The position numbers and the translations under genes are program-made. Shown here piece after piece: positions 16,697-25,207 of a stretch of 64,000 nucleotides of DNA. Within the stretch, counting starts at the first letter, position 1. Each line of letters begins with the position of its first letter. The notes under the pieces are model-generated. The model did not search any database. It worked only from the letters and a program-made list of their open reading frames with translations, and was not told the DNA's origin. This DNA comes from Cohnella sp. GbtcB17 (GTDB lineage: Bacteria > Bacillota > Bacilli > Paenibacillales > Paenibacillaceae), in the NCBI RefSeq assembly GCF_019091135.1, contig NZ_JAGXJW010000023.1, forward strand, positions 1-64,000, read 5' to 3'.

Positions 16697-17707
16697 GTGT
16701 CGAATCGGAATATCACGATCAAAGACGTAGCCAAGCAAGCCAACGTATCCGTAGCCACCGTATCCCGGGTCATCAACGGACTGGACCGCGTGAGCGACGC
16801 TACCCGCAAGCGGGTGCTCAAGATCATACAAGAGCTCAACTTCGTGCCGAATACGATGGCCGCCTCGATGGTAAACAAAAAGACGAAGATGCTCTCCGTC
16901 GTCGTGCCCGATATTCAGAATCCCTTTTACACGGCGGTGATCGAAGGCACGGTAGAGGTGGCGAAGCGGGAAGGATTCTTTACGCTGGTGCTCTCGACCA
17001 ACGGAGACGAGACCGAGGAAGAAGAGTTTCTGGAGAGCTTCCTGGGGAAAAACGTGGACGGCATTATTATGATCGGCAGCCACAAGGAGGCGGATTTTTA
17101 CCGGAGAATTCAGAAGCCGACCATCCTCGTGGACCGATATTTCAACGACTGCGGTTTTGACGGCGTGATGATCGACAACTACCGCGGGGCGTACGAGGCG
17201 ATTAAGCATTTTATCGAGTTCGGGCACGAACGGATTGCCATCGTCGACGGCGAGCACGACTTCAACGACGGGAAGGACCGTTTCTGGGGTTATCAGCAAG
17301 CGATGCTGGAGAGCGGACTTAAGCCGGATCCCGATCTCCATAAGCAGGGCCGCTGGGCGGAGGATGAGGGCTACCGGATGACCACCGAGCTGCTGCAATC
17401 CAAGAAGCCTCCAACGGCCATCTTCGCCGCCAACAACGTACTGTGCAAAGGCGCCATCCGGGCCATCCGTGATCTGAATCTGGAGTTGGGGGAGGATATC
17501 TCGCTGATCGGCTTCGACGAGAACGAGCTGGCGCAATTCGTAAAGCCGCAGGTAACGGTCGTACGCAGACCGACCAGGGAGATGGGCGTGCAGGCGACGG
17601 AACTGCTCGTTCGCAAGATTAGAGACGCATCGCAGGAGCAGGGCAATCCCATGCGTGTCGTGCTTAGCGTAGAACTGCTCAAACGAGGCTCCGTCAAAAA
17701 AATGTAG
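16697..17707 (+). CDS. LacI-family repressor of the adjacent CUT2 transporter
   Basis: 336 residues from GTG 16697 (MSNRNITIKDVAKQANVS). The helix-turn-helix is VSVATVSRVING and the hinge helix VPNTMAASMVNKK; a ribose-binding-like effector domain follows (SVVVPDIQNPFYTAVIEG, IFAANNVLCKGAIRA, SLIGFDENELA). A TTG four codons upstream also opens the frame, but the run of G at 16687-16692 is placed for the GTG. It lies 237 bases before the ABC ATPase gene, and two CG-centred palindromes precede it, so it likely represses itself and the transporter until a sugar binds. Ligand unknown. Confidence 0.9.
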   Translation: MSNRNITIKDVAKQANVSVATVSRVINGLDRVSDATRKRVLKIIQELNFVPNTMAASMVNKKTKMLSVVVPDIQNPFYTAVIEGTVEVAKREGFFTLVLSTNGDETEEEEFLESFLGKNVDGIIMIGSHKEADFYRRIQKPTILVDRYFNDCGFDGVMIDNYRGAYEAIKHFIEFGHERIAIVDGEHDFNDGKDRFWGYQQAMLESGLKPDPDLHKQGRWAEDEGYRMTTELLQSKKPPTAIFAANNVLCKGAIRAIRDLNLELGEDISLIGFDENELAQFVKPQVTVVRRPTREMGVQATELLVRKIRDASQEQGNPMRVVLSVELLKRGSVKKM

Positions 17708-17943
17708 TAAACCGTGCTAGGATGCCGGCGGCGGCTACGCGAGCGATGGCAGCTTATTTGACTGCGAAGCTGTCCGCTCGCAAGGCAATGCCCGACGAAC
17801 ACTCCCCGCTATTTTTCAAGAAAATCGCATTGCTGCACCCAAAGACTTTGATGCATTAACGCTGAGTCTTGTTAAACATACGCAAAATCAGCCTTACGCA
17901 AGCCCTGAATAACCCTATCGACCGATAGAGGGAGGGAGTTATC
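17708..17943. other. Gap before the transporter operon
   Basis: A 45-codon frame from ATG 17722 to TAA 17859 (MPAAATRAMAAYLTAKLSAR...) has no ribosome site and no recognised family; I do not call it a gene. CTATCG (17915-17920) and CGATAG (17923-17928) form a short palindrome directly before the GGGAGGG site of the ATPase gene and might mask it. No promoter was identified with confidence. Confidence 0.35.
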
Positions 17944-19458
17944 ATGGATCAGCCGGTTCTGACGATGGAAGGAATCAGCAAGGAATTTCCCGGCGTGAAG
18001 GCTTTGTCCAACGTTCGATTCGAACTTTATCCGGGCGAGGTTCATGCTCTGATGGGCGAGAACGATGCCGGTCAATAGACACTCATGAAGATTCTCTCCG
18101 GGGTGTACCAAGCGACGGAGGGCGTGATCCGCCTGAAGGGCAAGGAGGTCGCGTTCGGCAGCCCGCTCGACGCCCAGAAGCAGGGCGTATCGATCATCCA
18201 CCAGGAATTCAACTTGTTCGCCAACCTGTCCGCAGCCGAGAACATCTTCATTGATCGTCCGGAGATGGTCGGCAGGCTCGGGCGGATCCGATGGTCGAAG
18301 CTGAACGCCGAGGCGCAGCGGCTCGTCGACTCGATCGGCGGCGGTGAGATCGACGTTCGCCGCGAAGTCCGCCACCTGGGCGTGCACAGCCAGCAGGTGA
18401 TCGAGATCGCCAAGGCGCTTTCCTTTAAGGCCGATGTGCTGATCATGGACGAGCCTTCGGCGGCGCTGCCCGAAAATGAAGTGCAAAAGATGTTCGACGT
18501 TGTGAAGCGGCTGAAGGCGCAAGGCGTCGCGATCGTATACGTCTCGCACCGGATGAAGGAAATATTCGAGATCGCGGACAAGGTGACCGTGCTCCGCGAC
18601 GGCGCCTGGATCGATACCCGGCGCATCGAAGAGGTCACGGAGCAAAGCCTGATTCAGATGATGGTCGGCAAGGAAGTGAATCAGCTCTACCCGGTCCGCG
18701 ATCAGGAGCCCGGCGACGAACGGGTGCTGGAGGTCAGGCAGCTATCGCTGGACGCGGCCCACGCCGTGTCGTTCGAGCTGCGCAAAGGCGAGATTCTGGG
18801 ACTGTTCGGCTTGCCGGGCTCGGGTTCCCATACGATCGCCGAGCGGCTGTTCGGTCTGAAGCGGGGAACGGGCGACGTTCTCGTAGGCGGTGCGCCGGTG
18901 CGAATCCGCCGTCCCGCGGACGCCAAGGCGAAGCGCATCGCCTATGTGCCGCCGGATCGTCACCGCCAGGGCATCATCAAGCCGATGACCATCCGCCAGA
19001 ATCTCTCGCTTCCGCTGCTGCCCGAGCTTTCGAAGGGCCCGCTGTTGGACGGGAAACGGATCGAACAGGTGAGCCGGGAATATGTGGACAAGCTGCGGAT
19101 CAAGGCGCCAAGCGATGAGCAGAGCGTCGACTTCCTGAGCGGCGGCAATCAGCAGAAGGACGTCATCGGCAAGTGGCTGGCGGCCCGGCCGGAGATTCTT
19201 ATTCTCGAAGAGCCGACCCGCGGCGACGACGTGGGCGCCAAGGCGGAGATCTACGGCATCATACACCAGCTGGCGCAAGAGGGCTTAAGCATTCTGCTGA
19301 TCTCTTCGGAGATGCCCGAGGTGATCGGGCTCAGCGATCGCATTCTCGTTCTGTACAAGGGCGAGATCGTGCACGAGTTCGCCCGCGGGGAGGCCGACCA
19401 GGAGCAGCTGCTCGGACGCGCTTCGCATCCGCGCGCTGCGGAAGGAGGCTTCTCATGA
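17944..19458 (+). pseudogene. CUT2-type sugar ABC transporter ATPase (RbsA/MglA-like), inactivated in Walker A
   Basis: A 504-codon tandem-ATPase gene with an ideal site (GGGAGGG) at ATG 17944 ([20 protein letters not shown]). Where GENGAGKSTLMKIL is expected it reads GENDAGQ, a TAG (18076-18078), then TLMKIL: Gly to Asp, Lys to Gln and Ser to stop within 13 bases. The rest is open. NBD1 keeps its Walker B (VLIMDEPSAAL) and H-loop (VYVSHRM). NBD2 has LSGGNQQKDVIGKW, a degenerate Walker A as usual (GLFGLPGSGSHT), and LEEPTRGDDVGAK where LDEPTRGIDVGAK is usual, so its Walker B Asp is Glu. An internal restart at ATG 18085 has no ribosome site and would lack the P-loop. The stop overlaps the permease start by ATGA. 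Either the transporter is dead, it borrows another ATPase, or the sequence is erroneous. Confidence 0.85.
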
Positions 19459-20417
19459 AGCGGATCGCCAATATTCACGAAGCGCCCATTATCCTATTCA
19501 CTTTGATCGTTATTGCCTTGTTTTCAAGCTTGTCCCCGGATTTCCTCCAGTTTGACAACGCCAGGCTTATATTGGATCAGAACATTTCCTCCTTCATCGT
19601 TGCGATCGGCATGACCATGGTTATTTTGCTGGGCGGCATGGACCTGTCCGTCGGCTCCGTGCTGGCGCTTACCGCCACCTCCGTGGGCGTCTTCCTCAAT
19701 CACGGGATGCATCCGTGGCTCGCAGCGCTGCTGGGCGTCTGCATCGGCGTCCTGTGCGGGGCCGTGAACGGCTACTTTATCGCCAAGTGGAAAATTCCGG
19801 ACATCATCGTGACGCTGGCGACTATGTATATTTTCCGCGGCATCGCGGTCGGCATCAGCGGCGGCACATGGATGACCAACTTCCCCGAAGGCTTCCGTTA
19901 CTTCGGCCAAGGCGAGCTGTTCGGCGCGTCCTTCCCGCTGCTCGTTGCAATCGTATTGATCGCCATCTTCATCTACGTGATGAGATTTACCCGAAGCGGG
20001 CGCAAGATTTATGCGATCGGCGGAAACGGTTCCGCCGCCAAGCTGGCAGGCATCAACGTCGCCCGGACGAAGTTCACCGTTTACGTGTGGACGGGCATGC
20101 TGGTCGGCATCGCCGCGGTGATCTTCGCATCGAAGGTAGGGAGCGTACAAGCCTCGACGGCCGGGAGCAGTCTGTCCTTCGAAGTGATGGCAGCCGTGCT
20201 CATCGGCGGCGGCAGCATCTTTGGCGGCGTCGGTACGGTGGCGGGTACGATGATCGGCGTTCTGTTCATGGGCATGATCAAAAACGGCTTGATCATCTCC
20301 AAGATCTCGCCTTTTTGGGTAGATGCCACGACCGGATTTCTGATTATTCTGGCAATTGTCATCAATACGTTGCAGCGAATCAGACAAAACAAAAGCAAAG
20401 AGGGTGATCTGCTATGA
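19455..20417 (+). CDS. CUT2 sugar ABC transporter permease 1
   Basis: 320 residues, hydrophobic, about eight to ten spans. Carries the BPD_transp_2/RbsC hallmark GMTMVILLGGMDLSVGSVLA near residue 55 and the conserved loop GGGSIFGGVGTVAGTMIGVL near 260. Forms the channel with the second permease. The ATG (19455) overlaps the ATPase stop and its TGA overlaps the next ATG, so the operon is tightly coupled. Intact, in contrast to the ATPase. Confidence 0.93.
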   Translation: MKRIANIHEAPIILFTLIVIALFSSLSPDFLQFDNARLILDQNISSFIVAIGMTMVILLGGMDLSVGSVLALTATSVGVFLNHGMHPWLAALLGVCIGVLCGAVNGYFIAKWKIPDIIVTLATMYIFRGIAVGISGGTWMTNFPEGFRYFGQGELFGASFPLLVAIVLIAIFIYVMRFTRSGRKIYAIGGNGSAAKLAGINVARTKFTVYVWTGMLVGIAAVIFASKVGSVQASTAGSSLSFEVMAAVLIGGGSIFGGVGTVAGTMIGVLFMGMIKNGLIISKISPFWVDATTGFLIILAIVINTLQRIRQNKSKEGDLL

Positions 20418-21367
20418 GCGAACGGACGATTCGGCTCCCGTTCAGGCAGAACAAGCTGCTGGTCCAGCTCTTCCTGCTGCTCTTCATTCTCGTCCTGTTC
20501 AGCTTCCTCTCCCCCTATTTTTTTACCGTCACGAACTTTATGAACGTGTTCAATCAAATGGTCGAGGTCGGCTTGATCGCGATCCCGATGACGATGATCG
20601 TCATCTCGGGCGCGATGGATCTCTCGGTCGGCTCGATCCTCGGCTTCTCGGCCGTCTGCATGGGTATCGCATTCGAGCATGGCCTGAACATCTGGGCCAG
20701 CGTCGTCGTCGCGCTCGTCGCGGGACTGCTGTGCGGCGCGGTCAACGGTTACCTGATCGCCCGGCACCGCATGCAGGCGATCGTGGTGACGATCGGGATG
20801 CTGGTCATGCTGCGAGGCCTTGTGTACGTGTTCAATGAGGGCAGGCCGATTAGCGGGTACCCGGACAGCTTTTATTTCCTCGGCCAGGAGTATGTCGCAG
20901 GCGTTCCGTTTAACGCGATTTTCCTTGCGCTCCTGTTCTTGCTGGCCAACTTCGTCATGAAGCGCACAAGGTTCGGCACATACGTGTACGGCATTGGCAA
21001 CAACGAAGAAGCGGTTCACTACTCCGGGATTTCCGTCGTGCGAACGCGAATGATCTTGTTCCTGCTCAGCGGCTTGTTCTCGGCTACGGCTGGTGTCTTC
21101 CTGGTGTCGCGTCTGGCAAGCGCGGAAGCGACATCAGGTACCAATATAGAGCTGGATGTCCTCACAGCTACATTGATAGGCGGCACGCATATTTTCGGAG
21201 GGAGGGGGAGCTTGTCGGGGACGTTCGTCGGGCTGCTGATCATCGTTTTCCTGCGCAATGGCTTGAATCTGCTGGGGGTATCGGTACTCTATCAGGCGGT
21301 TATCCTGGGCGCTTTACTGCTCATCGCTGTAGGCAACAAATCATTTAAAGGGAGGTCTTTTCAATGA
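20414..21367 (+). CDS. CUT2 sugar ABC transporter permease 2
   Basis: 317 residues, RbsC/LsrD-like. IPMTMIVISGAMDLSVGSIL near residue 65 and GGTHIFGGRGSLSGTFVGLL near 255 are the family signatures. Two different permeases in one operon, each following an ATPase, is the arrangement of the rhamnose (RhaPQ) and autoinducer-2 (LsrCD) subgroup rather than of ribose. Coupled by ATGA overlaps on both sides. Confidence 0.93.
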   Translation: MSERTIRLPFRQNKLLVQLFLLLFILVLFSFLSPYFFTVTNFMNVFNQMVEVGLIAIPMTMIVISGAMDLSVGSILGFSAVCMGIAFEHGLNIWASVVVALVAGLLCGAVNGYLIARHRMQAIVVTIGMLVMLRGLVYVFNEGRPISGYPDSFYFLGQEYVAGVPFNAIFLALLFLLANFVMKRTRFGTYVYGIGNNEEAVHYSGISVVRTRMILFLLSGLFSATAGVFLVSRLASAEATSGTNIELDVLTATLIGGTHIFGGRGSLSGTFVGLLIIVFLRNGLNLLGVSVLYQAVILGALLLIAVGNKSFKGRSFQ

Positions 21368-22425
21368 AAAAAGTAATTTTGACCGTACTCACAGGCGTTA
21401 TGGCACTAAGCTTGGCGGCATGCGGCAACAACAACGGCAACAACGGCAACGGCGGCGGCAGTCAAGCGGCGCCGGCCGCCAGCGGGAGCGCGTCCGCCGG
21501 CTCGTCCTCCGCATCCCGGACGTACTTCATTAATCCGAAGTCCATCGGTCCGGCCTATTGGGCGGCCGCTCAGAAGGGAGCCGAGCAGGCAGCCGGCGAT
21601 CTGAACGTCAAGGTCGTCTACAACGCGCCGACCGAAGCCGACTCCGCCAAGCAAATCAACATGATTCAAGACATGCTGACGCGCAAGGTGGACGGCATCG
21701 GCGTATCGCCGAACGACGCGAAGGCTGTCGGTCCGATCTTCAAGAAGGCGCTCGGGCAGGACGTCAAGATCGTGACCTGGGACAGCGACGCACCCGAGAC
21801 GGACCGTCAATATTATGTCGCTCCGGACACCGACAAGACCGTAGGCGAGCTGCTGGCCAAGACGATCGGCGACGAGATCGGCGGCAAGGGCAAAGTGGCC
21901 TTCATGGTCGCAGGACTCGGCTCGGAAAATCAAATCGCCAAGTCGGACGCGGCCAAGGCATACTTCGCGGCGAACTATCCGGACATCGAGGTGGTGACGA
22001 CCGTCTCCAGCGACGACGATCAGCAGAAGGCCTACGCCAACGCGCAAAATCTGATCAAGACTTACCCGGATCTGAACGGCATCATCGGCTTCGCGGGCGG
22101 CGAGCCGCCGGCAGCGGCCGAAGTCGTCGAGCAGGCGGTCAAAGCAGGCACCTTGAAGGCAGGCCAGGTTGCGATTACGGGCATCGCCGTGCCGAGCGTC
22201 GTCAAAAACTATATCAAAAACGGCACGATCAAGACGGACATCATCTGGGATCCGGGTAAGCTGGCCTACACGACGGTCTATGTGCTCGATCAGCTGGCGC
22301 AAGGCAAGGAGATCACGGACGGCATGGACATTCCGACGGTCGGCAAGGTGATCGTGGACGGCAAAAACGTCTTCATCGGCACGCTTCAGGTGACCAAGGA
22401 TAACGTGGACAGCTTCGGTTTCTAA
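21364..22425 (+). CDS. CUT2 sugar-binding lipoprotein (RhaS/LsrB-like)
   Basis: 353 residues. Signal peptide with lipobox (MALSLAACGNN), an Asn/Gly-rich linker (about 20-50), then a periplasmic-binding type 1 fold: YFINPKSIGPAYWAAAQKGA, DLNVKVVYNAPTEADSAKQI, DGIGVSPNDAKAVGPIFKKA, TWDSDAPETDRQYYVAPDTD. This series is similar to the rhamnose- and AI-2-binding proteins, in which Asp residues of TWDSDA hold the ring. Captures the substrate outside the membrane for the two permeases. Substrate undetermined; a deoxysugar or polyol is plausible. Overlaps the permease stop (ATGA). Confidence 0.93.
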   Translation: MKKVILTVLTGVMALSLAACGNNNGNNGNGGGSQAAPAASGSASAGSSSASRTYFINPKSIGPAYWAAAQKGAEQAAGDLNVKVVYNAPTEADSAKQINMIQDMLTRKVDGIGVSPNDAKAVGPIFKKALGQDVKIVTWDSDAPETDRQYYVAPDTDKTVGELLAKTIGDEIGGKGKVAFMVAGLGSENQIAKSDAAKAYFAANYPDIEVVTTVSSDDDQQKAYANAQNLIKTYPDLNGIIGFAGGEPPAAAEVVEQAVKAGTLKAGQVAITGIAVPSVVKNYIKNGTIKTDIIWDPGKLAYTTVYVLDQLAQGKEITDGMDIPTVGKVIVDGKNVFIGTLQVTKDNVDSFGF

Positions 22426-22478
22426 TTGCGCTTTTGTATTGAAAGATTGCTTTGAAAGATCTTTGGGAGGTTCATTTC

Positions 22479-22988
22479 ATGCAGCATCAATTGCAAATTC
22501 AGGAGCTGACGCCGCAGGCGTTCGCTCCCTATGGCAAAGTGATCGATCTGCCCGGCGGCGCCCCTTCCAAGACCGGGGACGGCTGGGACTGCTGGAGCTA
22601 TGTCCAGATGCTCGATGCGAACGTGCCGATCGGCTTCGGCCTGGTCGTTACCAGGCGGCGCGAGCTGGTCGTGGCTGCGATGGAGCGGCATGTCAGCCGC
22701 GAGGAGCTGCTGCTCACGTTCGACCGGGAGATTATCCAGCCTGTGGCGCGATGCGCCGACATCGACGATCCGGAAGAGAGGCCGGACCCCGCTACGGCGA
22801 TGTGCTTCAAAATAAAACCCGGTCAAGCGATCGTGATCGGCCGCGGCGTCTGGCACAGCCCGGCGTATGCGGCCGGGGACGACGCCCGGTATCTGTTCGG
22901 CATCGAGAAAAAAGCCGACAAGTTCGGCGACGAGATGGTGAATCCGTGGGTGAATTTTCAAAACGACGACACGATTCGCTTCGGCTAA
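22479..22988 (+). CDS. Ureidoglycolate lyase-like (AllA family) cupin protein
   Basis: About 169 residues from ATG 22479, which has GGGAGG eight bases upstream. The opening QIQELTPQAFAPYGKVIDLP and the late stretch FKIKPGQAIVIGRGVWHSPA are AllA-family signatures; the fold is a cupin barrel. AllA converts ureidoglycolate to glyoxylate and urea, but members also sit in sugar-acid operons with other roles. No allantoin genes surround it: the neighbours are a CUT2 transporter, an M20 hydrolase and an amidotransferase-like protein, so the true substrate may not be ureidoglycolate. Family confidence is good, reaction moderate. Confidence 0.8.
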   Translation: MQHQLQIQELTPQAFAPYGKVIDLPGGAPSKTGDGWDCWSYVQMLDANVPIGFGLVVTRRRELVVAAMERHVSREELLLTFDREIIQPVARCADIDDPEERPDPATAMCFKIKPGQAIVIGRGVWHSPAYAAGDDARYLFGIEKKADKFGDEMVNPWVNFQNDDTIRFG

Positions 22989-23006
22989 CCCGGAAGGAGC
23001 AACAGC

Positions 23007-24335
23007 ATGATTGACAGAGAAGGTATGAATCAGGAACAGCGCATCATGCAGTGGATCGACGGGCACCGGGAGGAGATTCTGACCTTTCTGCAGCAGCTCA
23101 TTCGCATTCCCAGCGTCAACCCGTGGTTTTTCGACGAACCGGCGCCTTCGAAGGAAAAGGAGCTTCAGCAATTTTTGCTCGAAAAACTGTCCGGGCTCGG
23201 TGCGAGCACCGAGCTGTGGGAGCCAGTCGCGGACGAGCTGAAGCAGTATGAAGGAATGGCCGGATACTATCCGGGCAGAGACTTTGCAGGCCGGCCCAAT
23301 CTGGCGGCGACTTTCGAACCCGATGCGAAGGGCAAGTCGCTGCTGCTATTCGGCCATATCGACGTCGTCATGGCGGGGAGCAAGTGGACCGTCGACCCGT
23401 TCGAAGGCGTCATCCAGGACGGCAAAATGTACGGCCGCGGCACGGTCGATATGAAAGGCGGCGTCGCCGCGATGATCATGGCGGTCGAAGCGGTCCTCCG
23501 CAGCGGCTTCAAACCGAAGGGTTCCGTGGTCGTCGGGACGGTCGTGGACGAAGAAGCCGGCGGCATGGGCGCGCTGGACTTCATTCATCATGGCTATCGG
23601 GCCGACGCCTGTATCTTGACCGAGCCGACCTCGCTCACGATCGCTCCGCTGTGCAGAGGCATATTGTGGGGCAAGATCAAGGTGCAGGGCCGCAGCGGAC
23701 ATATCGAGATGCCGCAGGCGGACTGGAAGGACGGCGGCGCGGTCGACGCGATCAAAAAGGCGCGGTATGTGCTGGGCAAGCTCGACAGTCTGAACGAAGA
23801 CTGGGCGGTGCGCAAGACGCATCCGTACCTGTCGATCCCGTGCCAGGTGCATGTCGCGCAGCTGAACGCCGGCGAGTATCCGACTTCGTTTGCGAACGAA
23901 GCGGAGATTGTGTTTAATGCGCAGTATTTGCCGTCCGAACGCGACGAGAAGCTGGTTGGCGGCAACGTGAAGAAGGAGCTGACGGCATTTCTCGCCGCGG
24001 CGGCGAAGGAGGACCCATGGCTGAGCGAGCATCCGCCGGAGATCGAGTGGCTGGTGGACGCCGACTGCGCGGAGACCGATGCCGCTCATCCTTTCGTGCA
24101 GACCTGCGTCAGCTCGTTGAAGGCGATCGGCGAAGAAGGGAAGATCGAAGGGCTGGGCTTCCATACGGACATGGGCTGGCCGGTCAACGTCGGCATTCCG
24201 ACGGTCAACTTCGGTCCGGGCGATCCGAGCCTGGCTCATCACAGCGACGAATTCACGCCGGTGGAGGAAGTGATTCAGGCCGTCAAAATGATCGCGAAAA
24301 CGATCGTCGACTGGTGCGGCGTCGAAGAGGCATGA
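23007..24335 (+). CDS. M20-family metallohydrolase (ArgE/DapE/ACY1-like)
   Basis: 442 residues, cytosolic. Two-metal site residues are all visible: His117 and Asp119 (LFGHIDV), Asp148 (GRGTVDMKGG), Glu182-Glu183 (VVDEEAGG, general base), Glu206 (ILTEPTS) and His411/412 (LAHHSDEF). The dimerisation domain (about 215-330) is inserted as usual. Such enzymes cleave N-acyl or N-carbamoyl amino acids or small peptides. AAGGAGCAACAGC precedes ATG 23007. Within the operon it may deacylate or decarbamoylate an imported compound after the AllA-like step; this is inference. It is not specifically acetylornithine deacetylase, as no arginine genes are nearby. Confidence 0.88.
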   Translation: MIDREGMNQEQRIMQWIDGHREEILTFLQQLIRIPSVNPWFFDEPAPSKEKELQQFLLEKLSGLGASTELWEPVADELKQYEGMAGYYPGRDFAGRPNLAATFEPDAKGKSLLLFGHIDVVMAGSKWTVDPFEGVIQDGKMYGRGTVDMKGGVAAMIMAVEAVLRSGFKPKGSVVVGTVVDEEAGGMGALDFIHHGYRADACILTEPTSLTIAPLCRGILWGKIKVQGRSGHIEMPQADWKDGGAVDAIKKARYVLGKLDSLNEDWAVRKTHPYLSIPCQVHVAQLNAGEYPTSFANEAEIVFNAQYLPSERDEKLVGGNVKKELTAFLAAAAKEDPWLSEHPPEIEWLVDADCAETDAAHPFVQTCVSSLKAIGEEGKIEGLGFHTDMGWPVNVGIPTVNFGPGDPSLAHHSDEFTPVEEVIQAVKMIAKTIVDWCGVEEA

Positions 24336-24398
24336 GCATTCGATCCGGCGCTGGCGCGGAAGCTGCAGCTAGATCAAACTTTGGAGGTTAAGGCCATC

Positions 24399-25130
24399 AT
24401 GAAAATTTTGTTCGTCGGCGAATCCTGGATCGTCCATATGATCCATACGAAGGGCTACGACAGCTTCACCTCGACCAAGTACGAGGAAGGCGCGACCTAT
24501 CTGCTGTCGTGCCTGCGGGACAACGGCATCGACGTCACCTATATGCCGGCGCATGAAGTGCAGGTGCGGTTCCCGCAGTCGCTTGCGGAGCTCAAAGCCT
24601 ATGACGCCATCGTGCTGAGCGACGTCGGCGCGAATACGTTTCTGCTGCAAAATGCGACCTTTTACCAGATGCAGGTCGTTCCGAACGCGCTCGAGCTCAT
24701 TAAGCAGTTCGTGGCCGAAGGCGGCGGTCTGCTGATGGTCGGGGGCTACCTGACCTTCATGGGCATCGAGGGCAAGGCCAATTACAAAAACACGGTGCTG
24801 GCCGACGTGCTGCCGGTCGTCATGGCGGACGGGGACGACCGCGCGGAAATGCCGAGCGGCGTCGCGCCTGTCGCGACCGCGTCGCATCCGCTGACGGACG
24901 GGCTGGGCGAGTGGCCGAAGCTGCTCGGCTACAATCGGCTGACCGCCAAGCCGGACGCGGAGCAGCTGCTCGCTCACGGCGACGACGCGATCCTGACCGT
25001 CGGCACCTTTGGCGCCGGCAAGACGGCGGCGTTCGCCAGCGACTGCTCGCCGCACTGGGGCTCGCTGGAATTCATGAACTGGGCGCATTATCCCGCATTC
25101 TGGTCCAATCTGATCCGGTATTTGAAATAA
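24399..25130 (+). CDS. Glutamine amidotransferase-like protein (class I GATase-like fold, catabolic operon type)
   Basis: About 243 residues from ATG 24399. The flavodoxin-like segments KILFVGESWIVHMIHTKGYD, YDAIVLSDVGANTFLL, GGGLLMVGGYLTFMG match the family of GATase1-like cytoplasmic proteins often found in sugar-utilisation operons. The nucleophile elbow has no Cys (GGGLLMVGGY), so it is not a working glutaminase; a carbohydrate-binding or hydrolytic role is possible. Last gene of the operon, 63 bases after the M20 gene, followed by a strong terminator. Confidence 0.75.
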   Translation: MKILFVGESWIVHMIHTKGYDSFTSTKYEEGATYLLSCLRDNGIDVTYMPAHEVQVRFPQSLAELKAYDAIVLSDVGANTFLLQNATFYQMQVVPNALELIKQFVAEGGGLLMVGGYLTFMGIEGKANYKNTVLADVLPVVMADGDDRAEMPSGVAPVATASHPLTDGLGEWPKLLGYNRLTAKPDAEQLLAHGDDAILTVGTFGAGKTAAFASDCSPHWGSLEFMNWAHYPAFWSNLIRYLK

Positions 25131-25151
25131 AATGCCGCCTTCCGAAAACAG

Positions 25152-25192
25152 AAAAGAGCCATTCTTCGATCCGAGAGAAGAATGGCTCTTTT
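25152..25192. terminator. Bidirectional terminator between convergent genes
   Basis: AAAAGAGCCATTCTTC (25152-25167) and GAAGAATGGCTCTTTT (25177-25192), a perfect 16-base stem with A-run and T-run on the outer ends. It serves both the transporter operon and the histidine kinase gene. Confidence 0.9.
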
Positions 25193-25207
25193 CATTCATT
25201 TTTCGGA

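Noticed and set aside
17722..17859. 45-codon frame upstream of the ABC ATPase
   Set aside because: No ribosome site and no similarity that I recognise; kept only as a note in the gap entry.
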